A stretch of DNA of 64,000 nt from Metallibacterium scheffleri. GTDB lineage: Bacteria; Pseudomonadota; Gammaproteobacteria; Xanthomonadales; Rhodanobacteraceae. The position numbers and the translations under genes are program-made. Within the stretch, counting starts at the first letter, position 1, and the number at the start of each line of letters is the position of its first letter. The stretch lies in assembly GCF_002077135.1 (NCBI RefSeq), contig NZ_LDOS01000002.1:1116001-1180000 (forward strand), read 5' to 3'. Below, piece by piece: positions 48,365-58,781 of this stretch. The notes below the pieces were generated by a model. The model did no database searches and was not told the DNA's origin. It was given only the letters and a program-made list of their open reading frames with translations.

Positions 48365-49699
48365 ATGATTTCCAGAAATTTCAAACGCACACTGTTGTTT
48401 TCGATGTTGCTGGCTTCGGGTGTCGCCTCGGCGACCGACGGCTATTTCCAGCCTGGCTACAGTGTTCAATCCGTGGGCATGGGTGGTGTCGGCATCGCTT
48501 TCCCGCAAGATGCTCTGGCAACTGCTACCAATCCGGCCGGCATGGCCTGGGTCGGCGACCAGGTCAACTTTGGCCTCAGCGTGTTTCGTCCTGATCGCAA
48601 TGCGACCTTTACCTCACAGGCCGGCGCAGCCTCGTTCAGCGGCAATCAGACCCAGCAGTTCTATATCCCCGAGTTCGGCTACAACCACATGCTCAACTCA
48701 CGGCTGGCGGTCGGCATCGCCGTGTTCGGCAACGGCGGCATGAACACCGGCTACAGCTCATTGAATACCGCCACGCGCGGTGCGCAGTGCGCCAATCCGC
48801 AGGTGCTGCAGATGTTCGGCGGCAATGTGCAGCAGTGCCTGGCATCACCTGCCGGTCAACTGGGTGCCTTCGGCGTGGGTTCCGTCGGCGTTGACCTGCA
48901 ACAACTGTTCGTCGCACCGACCGTGGCATGGCGCATCGACGACAACAATTCGATCGGCATCGCGCTCGACTATGTGCATCAGAACTTCGGGGTCACCGGC
49001 ATTCAAGCCTTCCAGGGCTTGTCCAGCAACCCGGCCAATTTGACCAACAACAAGCATGCGCAGTCCGATGGATTCGGCTTCCGCATCGGTTGGACCGGGC
49101 ACATCACGCCGGATCTGACCTTGGGCGCGACCTACCAACCCAAGATCAGCATGAGTCCGTTCAAGCGTTACAACGGTCTGTTCGCCCAGGGTGGCAAGTT
49201 CGACATCCCGGCCAACTACGGCGTGGGCATCGCCTGGAACGCCAGCCCCGGTCTGACCCTCGCCGGCGACGTTGAGCGCATCGATTACGGCAGCATTCCC
49301 GCCATCGCCAACCCGATGATCAACTCGTTGGTTTGCGGCACTCCGTCGAGCTGCGGACTGGGCACGGCCAACGGCAGCGGCTTCGGCTGGAGCAATGTCA
49401 CCGTGGTCAAACTGGGCGCGGCCTGGGCGATGGATTCGCAGTGGACACTACGTGCCGGCTGGAATCACAGCAGTCAACCGATCACCAGCGAAAACGTGCT
49501 GTTCAACGTACTGGCGCCTGGCGTGATCGAGGATCACGTGACCTTGGGTGCAACGTATGCCATGAGTCGTGACCTTGCGTTGTCATTTGACTACGTGCAC
49601 GCCTTCAACAAGACCATCACCGGCACCGGCGCCAGCCAAGGCACGCAGATCGGCATGTCGCAAAACACGGTCGGCTTGTCGCTGGGCTGGAAATATTGA
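48365..49699 (+). CDS. FadL-like outer membrane channel
   Basis: A 444-residue outer-membrane beta-barrel of the FadL/TodX family, which takes up hydrophobic compounds. The signal peptide ends at ASGVASA, and the mature N-terminus has the family hatch pattern GYFQPGYSVQSVGMGGVGIAFPQDAL with the NPAGMAW motif. Alternating hydrophobic strands run to a C-terminal GLSLGWKY ending in an aromatic residue, as outer-membrane proteins do. GGGAGGG lies upstream of the ATG. It ends the sulfur cluster on the same strand. Uptake of elemental sulfur or a polysulfide-like substrate is an attractive but unproven role; fatty acid or aromatic uptake is the default. Confidence 0.85.
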   Translation: MISRNFKRTLLFSMLLASGVASATDGYFQPGYSVQSVGMGGVGIAFPQDALATATNPAGMAWVGDQVNFGLSVFRPDRNATFTSQAGAASFSGNQTQQFYIPEFGYNHMLNSRLAVGIAVFGNGGMNTGYSSLNTATRGAQCANPQVLQMFGGNVQQCLASPAGQLGAFGVGSVGVDLQQLFVAPTVAWRIDDNNSIGIALDYVHQNFGVTGIQAFQGLSSNPANLTNNKHAQSDGFGFRIGWTGHITPDLTLGATYQPKISMSPFKRYNGLFAQGGKFDIPANYGVGIAWNASPGLTLAGDVERIDYGSIPAIANPMINSLVCGTPSSCGLGTANGSGFGWSNVTVVKLGAAWAMDSQWTLRAGWNHSSQPITSENVLFNVLAPGVIEDHVTLGATYAMSRDLALSFDYVHAFNKTITGTGASQGTQIGMSQNTVGLSLGWKY

Positions 49700-49713
49700 T
49701 GCATGAACCGCGG

Positions 49714-49743
49714 ACCGCGACAGGCACTCGTGTCTGTCGCGGT
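49714..49743. terminator. Terminator-like hairpin between fadL-like gene and gyrA
   Basis: Perfect inverted repeat ACCGCGACAG and CTGTCGCGGT (10 base pairs) between the convergent fadL-like gene and gyrA. No clear U-run follows in either direction, so efficient intrinsic termination is uncertain. Confidence 0.55.
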
Positions 49744-49759
49744 CATCGCAAGTCGCCGC

Positions 49760-52369
49760 TCACACCCCGGGGGTGTTTTCGGTGTCGATGATGTCCGTGT
49801 CACCGTCTGCAGCCGCCGCGTCGGATTGACCATCCACGCGCTCGTCATCATCCAGCGCCAACCGCACCACGCCGACCAGACTCTCGTCCGCAGGCAGGCG
49901 GATCAGCGTCACGCCCTGCGTATTGCGGCCCAACTGCGAAACCTCCGCCACGCGCGTGCGCACCAGCGTGCCGCGATCGGAAATCAATACCAGACCCTGC
50001 TCGGGTTGTACCTGCACTGCGGCGACCAGCGCGCCGTTGCGCTCCGAGCACTGAATGGCGATCACACCCTGCGTGCCGCGACCCTTGCGCGGGAACTCAT
50101 CCAGTGCGGTGCGTTTGCCGTAGCCGCGCGCGGTCGCGGCGAGAATATCGCCGTCCGCCGCTACGATCAGGCTGACCACCTGCTCGCCTTCGGCCAGTCG
50201 CATGCCGCGCACACCCGTTGCCGTGCGCCCCATCGAGCGGACCGTCTCTTCGTCGAAGCGCACCGCCTTGCCATTGCTGGCGAACAACATGATGTCGCGA
50301 CGACCATCGGTCAGGCACACGTCGACGAGCGCATCGCCTGCATCCAGATTGATCGCGATTTTGCCGCGCTGCAACCGGTAGGCAAATTCACTCAATGGAG
50401 TCTTTTTCACTGTGCCATGGCGCGTGGCGAAGAACACGTATTGGCCGCTGTCGAAAGCATGCACCGGCAACACGGCCTGTACCTTCTCGCCAGCTTCCAA
50501 GGGCAGCAGGTTGACGATGGGCTTGCCGCGCGCGCCCGGGCCGGCGTCGGGGATCATATAAACCGTTAGCCAGAACACACGCCCGGCACCCGTGAACACC
50601 AGCAAGGTGTCGTGCGTGTTGACCACCCACAGCTGCTCGATGAAATCCTCTTCCTTCATCGCCGTGGCCGAGCGACCCTTGCCACCGCGACGCTGTTCGC
50701 GATAAATCGTCAGCGGCTGCCGCTTGACGTAGCCCGCATGCGAGAGCGTGACCACGACGTCCTCGGGCGCGATCAGATCAAGCATGTCGAGATCATCCTG
50801 CGAAGCCTGGATGACGGTGCGGCGCTCATCGCCATATTCTTCGCGAATCGATTGCAGTTCCTCGCGAATCACCACGAGCAGGCGTTCGGGATCTTCAAGG
50901 ATGAGGATCAGACTGGCGATGGTGTCGAGCAGGTTGCGGTACTCGTCGGTAAGTTTGTCCTGCTCCAGCCCAGTCAGGCGATTCAGGCGCATCTCGAGGA
51001 TTTCCTTGGCCTGCGCCTCGGAAAGCTGGTAGCCGGATGTGCCCAGCCCCAAGCCAGGCAGCAAATCCTCGGGGCGCGACTGTGCCGCACCGGCCGCACC
51101 CAGCAGCGTGCGCACCAGGCCCGGCTCCCATACCCGCGCGAGCATGCGTTCGCGCGCTTCTTGTGGCGAGGCCGAAGTCTTGATCAGCTCGATCATCACG
51201 TCGATGTTGGCCAACGCGACGGTGAGGCCTTCGAGAATATGCGCGCGCGCGCGCGCCTTGCGCAAATCAAAAATCGTGCGCCGGACCACGACTTCGCGGC
51301 GATGGCGGATGAATGCTTCGAGCACCTGCTTGAGATTCAACAGGCGTGGCTGGCCATCGATCAGCGCGACCATGTTGATGCCGAACACCGTCTGCATTTG
51401 CGTCTGCTGATACAGGTTGTTGAGCACCACATCGCCCATCGCGTCGCGACGGATTTCGATGACGATGCGCATGCCATCCTTGTCGGATTCGTCGCGCAGC
51501 TCCGAGATGCCTTCGAGCTTTTTTTCCTTGACCAGTTCAGCGATCTTCTCGATCAGCCGCGCCTTGTTCACCTGGTAAGGCAACTCGGTGACGATGATGG
51601 TTTCGCGGCCGTTGGGCTCTGATTCGATTTCGGCCCGCGCGCGCACCAGTACGCGGCCGCGGCCGGTGCGGTAAGCCTCGTGGATGCCGGCGGAGCCATT
51701 GATGATCCCGGCAGTGGGGAAGTCCGGCCCGGGGACGTAGCTCAGCAGCGCGTCGACTTCCAGCGCCGGGTCGTTGATCAATGCGACGGTGGCATCGATC
51801 ACCTCGACCAGATTATGCGGTGGAATGTTGGTCGCCATGCCCACGGCAATCCCTGCCGATCCATTGATGAGCAGGTTCGGTACACGCGTGGGCAGCACCA
51901 GCGGTTCGTGTTCGCTTTCGTCGTAGTTGGGTCCGAAATCGACGGTTTCCTTGTCGATATCAGCCATCAGTTCATGAGCCAGGCGCGACAGGCGCACCTC
52001 GGTGTAGCGCATGGCCGCGGCATTGTCGCCATCGACCGAGCCGAAGTTGCCCTGCCCATCCACCAGCAAATAGCGCAACGAGAACGGCTGCGCCATGCGC
52101 ACGATGGTGTCGTAGACCGACTGATCACCATGCGGGTGATATTTGCCGATCACGTCACCGACCACGCGCGCCGATTTCTTGTAGGGCTTGTTCCAGGCGT
52201 TGCCGAGCTCATTCATGGCGAACAACACGCGCCGATGCACCGGCTTGAGGCCGTCGCGCACATCGGGCAGCGCGCGGCCGACGATCACGCTCATGGCATA
52301 GTCGAGATAGCTCTGGCGCATCTCGTCTTCGATGTTGACGCGGATGATTTCTTTGGCGAGTTCGGCCAT
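49760..52369 (-). CDS. gyrA: DNA gyrase subunit A
   Basis: The breakage-reunion subunit of DNA gyrase, a topoisomerase that supercoils DNA with GyrB. The 869-residue protein has the active-site Tyr122 in AAMRYTEV, the [17 protein letters not shown], the GGRGRQG-like box [17 protein letters not shown], and the C-terminal beta-pinwheel repeats ending in an acidic tail. Position 83 is Gln where E. coli has Ser; Stenotrophomonas maltophilia also has Gln83, linked to intrinsic quinolone tolerance. Asp87 is conserved. The -10 candidate TAGTAT lies at 52431-52436 on the minus strand. It is followed by a possible terminator. Confidence 0.97.
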   Translation of the reverse strand: MAELAKEIIRVNIEDEMRQSYLDYAMSVIVGRALPDVRDGLKPVHRRVLFAMNELGNAWNKPYKKSARVVGDVIGKYHPHGDQSVYDTIVRMAQPFSLRYLLVDGQGNFGSVDGDNAAAMRYTEVRLSRLAHELMADIDKETVDFGPNYDESEHEPLVLPTRVPNLLINGSAGIAVGMATNIPPHNLVEVIDATVALINDPALEVDALLSYVPGPDFPTAGIINGSAGIHEAYRTGRGRVLVRARAEIESEPNGRETIIVTELPYQVNKARLIEKIAELVKEKKLEGISELRDESDKDGMRIVIEIRRDAMGDVVLNNLYQQTQMQTVFGINMVALIDGQPRLLNLKQVLEAFIRHRREVVVRRTIFDLRKARARAHILEGLTVALANIDVMIELIKTSASPQEARERMLARVWEPGLVRTLLGAAGAAQSRPEDLLPGLGLGTSGYQLSEAQAKEILEMRLNRLTGLEQDKLTDEYRNLLDTIASLILILEDPERLLVVIREELQSIREEYGDERRTVIQASQDDLDMLDLIAPEDVVVTLSHAGYVKRQPLTIYREQRRGGKGRSATAMKEEDFIEQLWVVNTHDTLLVFTGAGRVFWLTVYMIPDAGPGARGKPIVNLLPLEAGEKVQAVLPVHAFDSGQYVFFATRHGTVKKTPLSEFAYRLQRGKIAINLDAGDALVDVCLTDGRRDIMLFASNGKAVRFDEETVRSMGRTATGVRGMRLAEGEQVVSLIVAADGDILAATARGYGKRTALDEFPRKGRGTQGVIAIQCSERNGALVAAVQVQPEQGLVLISDRGTLVRTRVAEVSQLGRNTQGVTLIRLPADESLVGVVRLALDDDERVDGQSDAAAADGDTDIIDTENTPGV

Positions 52370-52491
52370 GCCCGGGGTCCGTGATGTCAGGCCCGAGCGT
52401 TGCGCCCGGACGGTGAAAAATCAAAACACAATACTAGCACATCCGAGCCTGAATTGACCCGATAAAAATCTTTCCAATCAATGCATTACGG

Positions 52492-52899
52492 TTATTTTTT
52501 CGGCGTGTTTCCAATACCGCCGAATACCCAGCGCCGCGCGCTGGTGTAGTTGAACGCGGCGGCGGCCAGCGAACCCAACGCCACGCCCAGCGCCGGCCAT
52601 GCGCGCACCAGGGACGACTCGTACACCGCCAGCGCATACACGCCGTAATTGACCAGCGCGCCGCCGCTCATCGCCGCCATCCAGCGCGCCCATTCGATAT
52701 GCCAACGATGCTGACCGCGCGCATCAGCGAAGGTGGTGTGGCGATTCCACAGCCATGTCACCGTGGCCGCGCAACTGAAGGAAATCAAACGGCCGAAATA
52801 AGGGTCCATGCCAAAGAACGAAACCAGCCCCTGCACCACGCCGGCATCGACGACAAAACCGATCATGCCGCCAATGAAGAACAAGCCGAATCTACGCAT
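52492..52899 (-). CDS. GtrA-like membrane protein
   Basis: A 135-residue membrane protein with four predicted transmembrane segments: [20 protein letters not shown], a second around [15 protein letters not shown], a third around [16 protein letters not shown], and a fourth in [20 protein letters not shown]. The NRHTTF and [11 protein letters not shown] motifs are typical of the GtrA family, which is involved in flipping or modifying lipid-linked sugars for surface polysaccharides. It overlaps the end of mtnA by eight bases. The specific sugar substrate is unknown. Confidence 0.85.
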   Translation of the reverse strand: MRRFGLFFIGGMIGFVVDAGVVQGLVSFFGMDPYFGRLISFSCAATVTWLWNRHTTFADARGQHRWHIEWARWMAAMSGGALVNYGVYALAVYESSLVRAWPALGVALGSLAAAAFNYTSARRWVFGGIGNTPKK

Positions 52900-53926
52900 G
52901 CATGGCTCCGAACTGGCGCCGCATGCCCGCTGCATCGGGTTTGTGCAGCACGCCGCGCTCGGTCACCAGCACATCGATCAGTGCCGCCGGAGTGATATCA
53001 AACACCGGATTCCAGGCCGCAGCACCCATGGGCGCAATGCGCCTGCCGCCGCATGTGAGCACTTCATCGGCATCGCGCAGTTCGATTTCGATGGCATCGC
53101 CGCTGCGTGCGGCCATGTCCACGCTGGAAACAGGCGCGACTACCATGAAGCGCACACCATGATGGCGTGCGGCAAGCGCCAGTGCATAAGTGCCAATCTT
53201 GTTGGCGACATCGCCATTGGCCGCGACCCGATCGGCACCGACGATCACCCACTGCACCGCACCCGTGCGCATGAGCGCGGCCGCAGCGGAATCAGCGATG
53301 AGCGTGGCGATGATCCCATCCTGCTGGAGCTCCCATGCCGTCAAGCGCGCGCCCTGCAACCACGGCCTGGTTTCGCCCGCGTAAACCCGCGCGATACGCC
53401 CGCCGGCAACGCCAGCGCGGATCACGCCCAGCGCCGTACCAAATCCGGCCGTGGCCAGCGCGCCGGTATTGCAATGGGTCAGCACGCCCGCGCCCTGCTC
53501 CAGCAGCGCGGCACCCAGATGGCCCATGGCGTGATTGGCGGCAAGGTCCTCGGCCTCGATGGCGCGCGCTTCTTCGAGCAGATGCTCAGCGTCCGCGCCG
53601 CAGGCCGCGCGTGCGCTCATGCGATCCAGCGCCCACATCAAATTCACCGCTGTCGGTCGTGCCGCACGCAGGCGTGCCACGGAGTCGGCAAAATCACCTG
53701 CACGCGCGGCCAGCACCGCGCCATAAGCCGCTGCGATGCCAATCGCAGGCGCGCCACGCACCGCCAATGCACGGATCGCGGCGCAGACGGCATCGGCATC
53801 CAGGCAGCGCAGCCATGCCGTTTCATGTGGCAGCCGTCGCTGGTCGAGCACGTCCAGCGCATCGTCCTGCCAGCGCAGCGGGCGCACTGAATCGAGCGCG
53901 GAAAGATCACGGGGTTCGGCCAACAT
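52892..53926 (-). CDS. mtnA: Methylthioribose-1-phosphate isomerase
   Basis: Converts 5-methylthioribose-1-phosphate to 5-methylthioribulose-1-phosphate in the methionine salvage pathway. The 344-residue protein shows the MtnA blocks [51 protein letters not shown] with the catalytic Cys, and [18 protein letters not shown] with the catalytic Asp. The start is the ATG at 53926; the open extension to 53959 is not family-like. Other mtn genes are not in the window. The gene overlaps the GtrA-like gene and lies upstream of gyrA, a common order in Xanthomonadales. Confidence 0.93.
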   Translation of the reverse strand: MLAEPRDLSALDSVRPLRWQDDALDVLDQRRLPHETAWLRCLDADAVCAAIRALAVRGAPAIGIAAAYGAVLAARAGDFADSVARLRAARPTAVNLMWALDRMSARAACGADAEHLLEEARAIEAEDLAANHAMGHLGAALLEQGAGVLTHCNTGALATAGFGTALGVIRAGVAGGRIARVYAGETRPWLQGARLTAWELQQDGIIATLIADSAAAALMRTGAVQWVIVGADRVAANGDVANKIGTYALALAARHHGVRFMVVAPVSSVDMAARSGDAIEIELRDADEVLTCGGRRIAPMGAAAWNPVFDITPAALIDVLVTERGVLHKPDAAGMRRQFGAMHA

Positions 53927-54015
53927 CAGTCTTCCCTGGCAACAGCGCGGCTGCTGCACTCAAGCTTGCAAGGATAAAGCCTGCACCGCGCGAGGGCGAG
54001 CCACGCGCGCCCGAA

Positions 54016-55086
54016 TCAGCCGCGGCGCTGGTCCAGCCAGCCATGGATGGCGCCTGGCACTTCGCGCTGCGCGCGCCCCGACACGTAAATGCCGATGTGG
54101 CCACCCTTGAAGCTCAGCTCGGTGTAGTCCTTGGTACCGACGGCGCCACGCAGCGGGCGCGCCGCGGACGGCGGCACCAGATGATCCTGCTCGGCGAAGA
54201 TATTCAGCACCGGCAAGTGGATGCTGCCGAGATCGACACGCTCGCCACCAATCTCGACCTCGCCCTTGATCAGTTTGTTGGCCTGGTAGAAATCCTTGAT
54301 GAACTGGCGAAAAGCCTCGCCCGCCTGGTCGGGTGAGTCGAAGATCCACTTCTCCATGCGCAGGAAATTGGTGATTTCCTTCGGGTCATCGAGCACATCG
54401 ACCATGCCGACGTACTTTTGCTGATTCAGACGCACCGGCTTGAGCGTGAGGTAGCACCAGTTCATCAGATCCGCCGGCACATTGCCGAGTGTGTCGACGA
54501 ACAGATCGACATCCATCTGCCGTGTCCAGTTGGAGAGCATGTTATCCGGCGTGTGGAAGTCCACCGGCGTGACCATGGTGATGAGGTTCTGCAGCTTGTA
54601 CCCGCGCAGCGCGGCATAGCACAGCGAGAACGCGCCGCCCTCGCAAATGCCGAGCAGGTTGATGCGTTCCAGGCCGTGACGCTGACGCACCTGATCGATG
54701 CAACGATCGAGATAACCGAGGATGTAATCCTCCAGCGTGAGCCAGCGATCGGCCAGATCGGGGTAGCCCCACTCGATCAGATACACGTCTTCGCCGAGCT
54801 CGAGCAGACGTGCGACCAGCGAGCGGTCGGCCTGCAGATCCACCATCCATGGCGTGTTGACCAGCGCGTAGCTGATCAGGATGGGGCGACGCCCGGAGGG
54901 CTTGCCGGTGGGCTTGAAGTGCCACAAGGTGATCTTGTCCTCGCGGTACACCGCTTCTCTGGCCGATGCGCCAAAGTCGAAATCGCCGGCGTTGCGCAGG
55001 TTTTGCATGCCGGCGGCGAGTTTGCGCTTGAAGCCATCGACTTCTTCCAGCGCCTTGAGTGGATCGATACGCAGTGGGCTGAGCAT
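54016..55086 (-). CDS. phaC: Class III polyhydroxyalkanoate synthase, catalytic subunit
   Basis: Polymerises hydroxyacyl-CoA into PHA storage granules together with PhaE. The 356-residue protein has an alpha/beta-hydrolase fold with the lipase-like box GICEGG carrying the catalytic Cys148. The Asp lies in NIFAEQDHLVPP and the His in FKGGHIGIYVSG. The short length, about 350 residues, and the absence of the long N-terminal domain mark class III. LVNTPWMVDLQADRSL and IEWGYPDLADRWLTLEDYI are typical blocks. phaE lies 15 bases upstream on the same strand, giving a two-gene operon. Confidence 0.93.
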   Translation of the reverse strand: MLSPLRIDPLKALEEVDGFKRKLAAGMQNLRNAGDFDFGASAREAVYREDKITLWHFKPTGKPSGRRPILISYALVNTPWMVDLQADRSLVARLLELGEDVYLIEWGYPDLADRWLTLEDYILGYLDRCIDQVRQRHGLERINLLGICEGGAFSLCYAALRGYKLQNLITMVTPVDFHTPDNMLSNWTRQMDVDLFVDTLGNVPADLMNWCYLTLKPVRLNQQKYVGMVDVLDDPKEITNFLRMEKWIFDSPDQAGEAFRQFIKDFYQANKLIKGEVEIGGERVDLGSIHLPVLNIFAEQDHLVPPSAARPLRGAVGTKDYTELSFKGGHIGIYVSGRAQREVPGAIHGWLDQRRG

Positions 55087-55101
55087 GGTGTTCTCCGGAA
55101 T

Positions 55102-56070
55102 TTATCGGCGGCGTGGCGCAGCTGGTTTGCGCGCGGACTTGCTGGCCGCTCGGGCAGGTTTGCCAGCGGGCTGGGCGGCTGGCTCCCGCACCGGCGGGTC
55201 GCCCGCATCCGGTTGCGCGGATGGCGACTGCGCGGATTCCGCGCGTGGTAGCGGAGCGCTCAGGCGCGCTTCCAACTGCCGCACCTGCCGCCGCAGATCG
55301 TGCAGGCGCTGGCCCAGCGTATTGATCTCGCTGCGCGTCGGCATGCCCAGCTCGCGCGACACCTGCTCGACTTGCTGCTGCGTGCCGGCGCGCACACGCA
55401 TTTGCGCATCGACCAGCGCGCCATAGACCTCACGCCATTCATCCGACAGCGCGACTTCCTGAAAGCCTTCCTCGGCGGCATCGACCCAGAGATCATAGAG
55501 CGCACGTAGTGACTCGACCTGTCGCCCCGGCTCGCTGCGCTCGGCCAGCTTGGCCTCGAACTTTTCCGTGCCCAGACGGCCGGCACGTGCCAGCAACTGG
55601 TTGTAACGCTGCATTTGCTGCTGATAATCGAGTACGTCGCGCGCCTGCTTTTGCGCACGCTCCTGATGTTCGCGCGCCAAGCCAATCCCCGGCACGCTCA
55701 GGGTTTCACGCAAACCGCTCAATGCCGGCGCGGCCATCTGCTGCCACGACTGCATCCAGGTTTGCGGCCCGCCACCGGCGATCTGGCTAGCATCGGCAAA
55801 AGCCGCGGTAAACGGCAGGCCAGCGCCGAAAACACCACCCAGCGCATCACGCCACGCCGTTGCCGGTTGTGCGCCGCCAAGCTGTGACTGCATCGATTCG
55901 AGCAGCATGAAGTAGTTCTTGAGTCCCGCCAGAGTGCGCTCGATCTGCGCCTCGCCAGTCTCGTTCATCCCTGTCGTCTGGCTGCGCAGGCTTGACTGCC
56001 AACCCTCCCAGGCTTGCTGCATCAGGCGCGCGAACGGTTCGCTGCCGGGTGGCATGAAACCAGTTGTCAT
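55102..56070 (-). CDS. phaE: Class III PHA synthase, PhaE subunit
   Basis: The non-catalytic partner that activates PhaC in class III synthases. The 322-residue protein has the weakly conserved, mostly helical PhaE pattern (FARLMQQAWEGWQS, NYFMLLESMQSQL, YNQLLARAGRLGTEKF, LYDLWVDAAEEGFQEV). A conserved coiled-coil stretch near the end (GMPTRSEINTLGQRLHDLRRQVRQLEARL, given in part) follows. The last 50 residues form an Ala/Pro/Lys/Arg-rich basic tail like that of granule- or DNA-binding phasins. The ATG at 56070 has GGAG upstream and is preferred over the GTG at 56082. Confidence 0.88.
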   Translation of the reverse strand: MTTGFMPPGSEPFARLMQQAWEGWQSSLRSQTTGMNETGEAQIERTLAGLKNYFMLLESMQSQLGGAQPATAWRDALGGVFGAGLPFTAAFADASQIAGGGPQTWMQSWQQMAAPALSGLRETLSVPGIGLAREHQERAQKQARDVLDYQQQMQRYNQLLARAGRLGTEKFEAKLAERSEPGRQVESLRALYDLWVDAAEEGFQEVALSDEWREVYGALVDAQMRVRAGTQQQVEQVSRELGMPTRSEINTLGQRLHDLRRQVRQLEARLSAPLPRAESAQSPSAQPDAGDPPVREPAAQPAGKPARAASKSARKPAAPRRR

Positions 56071-56132
56071 GTTGGTCTCCACTCAATGAATTGCCGCATT
56101 GTGCGACGCAGCACGGGGTGCCGTAAAGCGAA

Positions 56133-56153
56133 ACGCCCGGGAATCCCGGGCGT
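56133..56153 (-). terminator. Likely terminator of the nusA-pnp operon
   Basis: ACGCCCGGGA and TCCCGGGCGT form a 10-base-pair perfect stem with a one-base gap, about 28 bases after the pnp stop. Downstream on the minus strand comes TTTCGCTTT, a weak U-tract. It separates pnp from the phaE promoter region. Confidence 0.65.
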
Positions 56154-56180
56154 CATTCACTGCAAACTCAGCCCATGGGC

Positions 56181-58283
56181 TCAGGCTTGCGCTTCTTCTT
56201 CGGTCACTGCCTTGATCGATAGGCGAATGCGACCCTGTTTGTCGACCTCGAGCACCTTCACCTTGACGATGTCGCCCTCCTTGAGCTTGTCGGAGACCTT
56301 CTCGACACGCTCGTTGGAAATCTGCGAGACGTGCACCAGACCGTCCTTGCCAGGCAGGATGGTGACGAAAGCGCCGAAATCCATCAGCTTGGCCACCTTG
56401 CCCACGTAGATGCGGCCCGGCTCGACGTCGGAGACGATCATTTCGATGCGCTTCTTGGCCTCTTCGGCCGCGTCGCGATTGACCGAGGCGATGATCACGG
56501 TGCCGTCATCAGTGATGTCGATGGTCGTACCCGTCTCCTCGGTGATCGAACGGATCACCGCGCCACCCTTGCCGATGACCTCGCGGATCTTGTCCGGGTG
56601 GATCTTCATGGTCAGCAAACGCGGCGCGTAATCGGACAACTCGGCGCGCGGCGCGCTGATCGCCTTGGCCATCTCGCCGAGAATATGCAGGCGCCCGCGC
56701 CTGGCCTGGGCCAGTGCCACGCGCATGATTTCCTCGGTGATGCCATCGATCTTGATGTCCATCTGCAACGCGGAGATGCCATCAGCGGTACCGGCGACCT
56801 TGAAATCCATGTCGCCGAGGTGGTCTTCGTCACCGAGGATGTCGGACAACACCACGAACTGATCGCCTTCCTTGACCAGGCCCATGGCGATACCGGCCAC
56901 CGGCGCCTTGATCGGCACGCCGGCATCCATCATCGCCAGCGAGGAACCGCACACCGAAGCCATCGAGGACGAACCATTCGATTCGGTAATTTCGGAGACC
57001 ACGCGCAGCACGTAGGGGAATTGCTCCATCGATGGCTTGACCGCCATTACGCCACGCTTGGCCAAGCGGCCATGACCGATTTCACGACGCTTTGGTGCGC
57101 CAAAACGCCCGGCCTCGCCCACGCTAAACGGCGGAAAGTTGTAGTGGAACAGGAATGGATCCTTCGATTCGCCTTCAGGCGCGTCGATCATCTGCGAATC
57201 GCGCGCGGTGCCCAGCGTGGCGATCACCAGCGCCTGCGTTTCGCCACGCGTGAACAGGGCCGAGCCGTGGGTACGCGGCAGCACGCCAACGCGCACGCTG
57301 ATGGCACGAATGTCATCCAGCTGGCGCCCGTCGATGCGCACCTTGGTTTTCAACACACTGTCGCGCAAGGTGCGGTATTCGAGCTCGGCGAATTCCTTGG
57401 CCAGATCGGCTGCCGCCCAGCCCTTGGCATCGGCCTCGGATTTGAGCGCAGCGAGCACGTCGGCCTTGATTGCACTGATCGCATCGCGGCGTTGCAGTTT
57501 GTCGCGCACCTTGAAGGCTTCTTCGAGTTTGCCACCCAGTGCGGCCTTGAGCGCAGCGGCCAGCGCGTCATTGCGCGCCGGCGGCTGCCAGTTCCATGAC
57601 GGGCGCGCGGCTTCGGCGGCCATCTCGGCGATGGTGCGGATCGCGACCTGCATCTGCTGGTGTCCGAACACGACCGCGCCCAGCATCACATCCTCGGGCA
57701 GCAACTTGGCTTCGGACTCGACCATCAGCACTGCGTTGGAGGTGCCGGCGACGACCAGATCCAACGCAGACTCCTTCAGCTCGGTCGCCGTGGGGTTCAA
57801 CACGTACTTGCCATCGACATAACCGACGCGTGCCGCGCCGATCGGACCCTTGAACGGAATGCCGGACAGACTGAGCGCCGCCGAGGCGCCGAGCAGCGCA
57901 GCAATATCACCATCGACCTCGGGGTTGAGCGACAACACCTGAGCGATGACCTGAACTTCGTTCTTGAACTCATCGGGAAACAATGGACGCACCGGGCGAT
58001 CGATCAGGCGCGAGGTCAGCGTTTCTTTTTCGGTCGGACGACCTTCGCGCTTGAAGAAGCCACCGGGTATGCGGCCTGCGGAGTAGAACTTCTCCTGATA
58101 ATCGACGGTGAGCGGAAAGAAATCCTGACCTTCGCGCGCCTTGCTGGCGGCGACGGCGGTGACCAGCACCACGGTGCCGCCCATGCTCACCATGACCGCG
58201 CCGGATGCCTGGCGGGCGATTTCGCCCGTTTCCAGAATGACTTCGTGATTACCGTACTGGAATGACTTGGTTACTTTCGCCAC
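56181..58283 (-). CDS. pnp: Polyribonucleotide nucleotidyltransferase (PNPase)
   Basis: A 3'-5' phosphorolytic exoribonuclease and degradosome component. The 700-residue protein has two RNase PH domains: [18 protein letters not shown] and [22 protein letters not shown] in the first; [18 protein letters not shown] and [20 protein letters not shown] in the second. A KH domain ([22 protein letters not shown], given in part) and a C-terminal S1 domain ([20 protein letters not shown]) follow. It is the last gene of the nusA-infB-rbfA-truB-rpsO-pnp operon, 20 bases after rpsO, and is followed by a hairpin terminator. Confidence 0.97.
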   Translation of the reverse strand: MAKVTKSFQYGNHEVILETGEIARQASGAVMVSMGGTVVLVTAVAASKAREGQDFFPLTVDYQEKFYSAGRIPGGFFKREGRPTEKETLTSRLIDRPVRPLFPDEFKNEVQVIAQVLSLNPEVDGDIAALLGASAALSLSGIPFKGPIGAARVGYVDGKYVLNPTATELKESALDLVVAGTSNAVLMVESEAKLLPEDVMLGAVVFGHQQMQVAIRTIAEMAAEAARPSWNWQPPARNDALAAALKAALGGKLEEAFKVRDKLQRRDAISAIKADVLAALKSEADAKGWAAADLAKEFAELEYRTLRDSVLKTKVRIDGRQLDDIRAISVRVGVLPRTHGSALFTRGETQALVIATLGTARDSQMIDAPEGESKDPFLFHYNFPPFSVGEAGRFGAPKRREIGHGRLAKRGVMAVKPSMEQFPYVLRVVSEITESNGSSSMASVCGSSLAMMDAGVPIKAPVAGIAMGLVKEGDQFVVLSDILGDEDHLGDMDFKVAGTADGISALQMDIKIDGITEEIMRVALAQARRGRLHILGEMAKAISAPRAELSDYAPRLLTMKIHPDKIREVIGKGGAVIRSITEETGTTIDITDDGTVIIASVNRDAAEEAKKRIEMIVSDVEPGRIYVGKVAKLMDFGAFVTILPGKDGLVHVSQISNERVEKVSDKLKEGDIVKVKVLEVDKQGRIRLSIKAVTEEEAQA

Positions 58284-58303
58284 GATTTCGGTCCTCGTTG
58301 AGA

Positions 58304-58573
58304 TTAGCGACGCAGACCGAGACGCTGGATCAGGTCCTGATAGCGCTGCGCATCTTTGTTTTTGAGATAGCCCAGCAGGCGCCGGCGCTGGTTGACCATC
58401 TTCAACAGGCCGCGGCGCGAATGATGGTCCTGCTTGTGATCATGAAAATGGGTCGAGAGGTGCTCGATGCGTGCGGACAGCAGCGCCACCTGCACTTCCG
58501 GAGATCCGGTATCGGTGGGCGCGCGCCGATAATCGGCAATGACTTTTGCGGTTTGATCGTTGGACAGAGACAT
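58304..58573 (-). CDS. rpsO: 30S ribosomal protein S15
   Basis: An early-assembling 16S rRNA-binding ribosomal protein. The 89-residue sequence matches the S15 signature: [40 protein letters not shown] and [22 protein letters not shown] (quoted in part). I start at MSLSNDQT (58573); the frame opens upstream to 58615 without conservation. It lies between truB and pnp in the standard operon. Confidence 0.97.
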   Translation of the reverse strand: MSLSNDQTAKVIADYRRAPTDTGSPEVQVALLSARIEHLSTHFHDHKQDHHSRRGLLKMVNQRRRLLGYLKNKDAQRYQDLIQRLGLRR

Positions 58574-58781
58574 CGTGCGGATTCCTTGAACAATGCGAGA
58601 CTTGCGCCAAACCACGGCCCTTGTTGAGCCTTGGGCTGGCGCAAGCCCCGCCGGTGGATGAAAGCAATTGACTTAGCCAGCTATTTTAGTCGCGCCAGCG
58701 CTCCAACAACAAGTTATTTACGGCATGCGACTTTTGCGCTACGCCACGCTGCACGGCGCCAACCCGTGCGCTGCCGGCACT

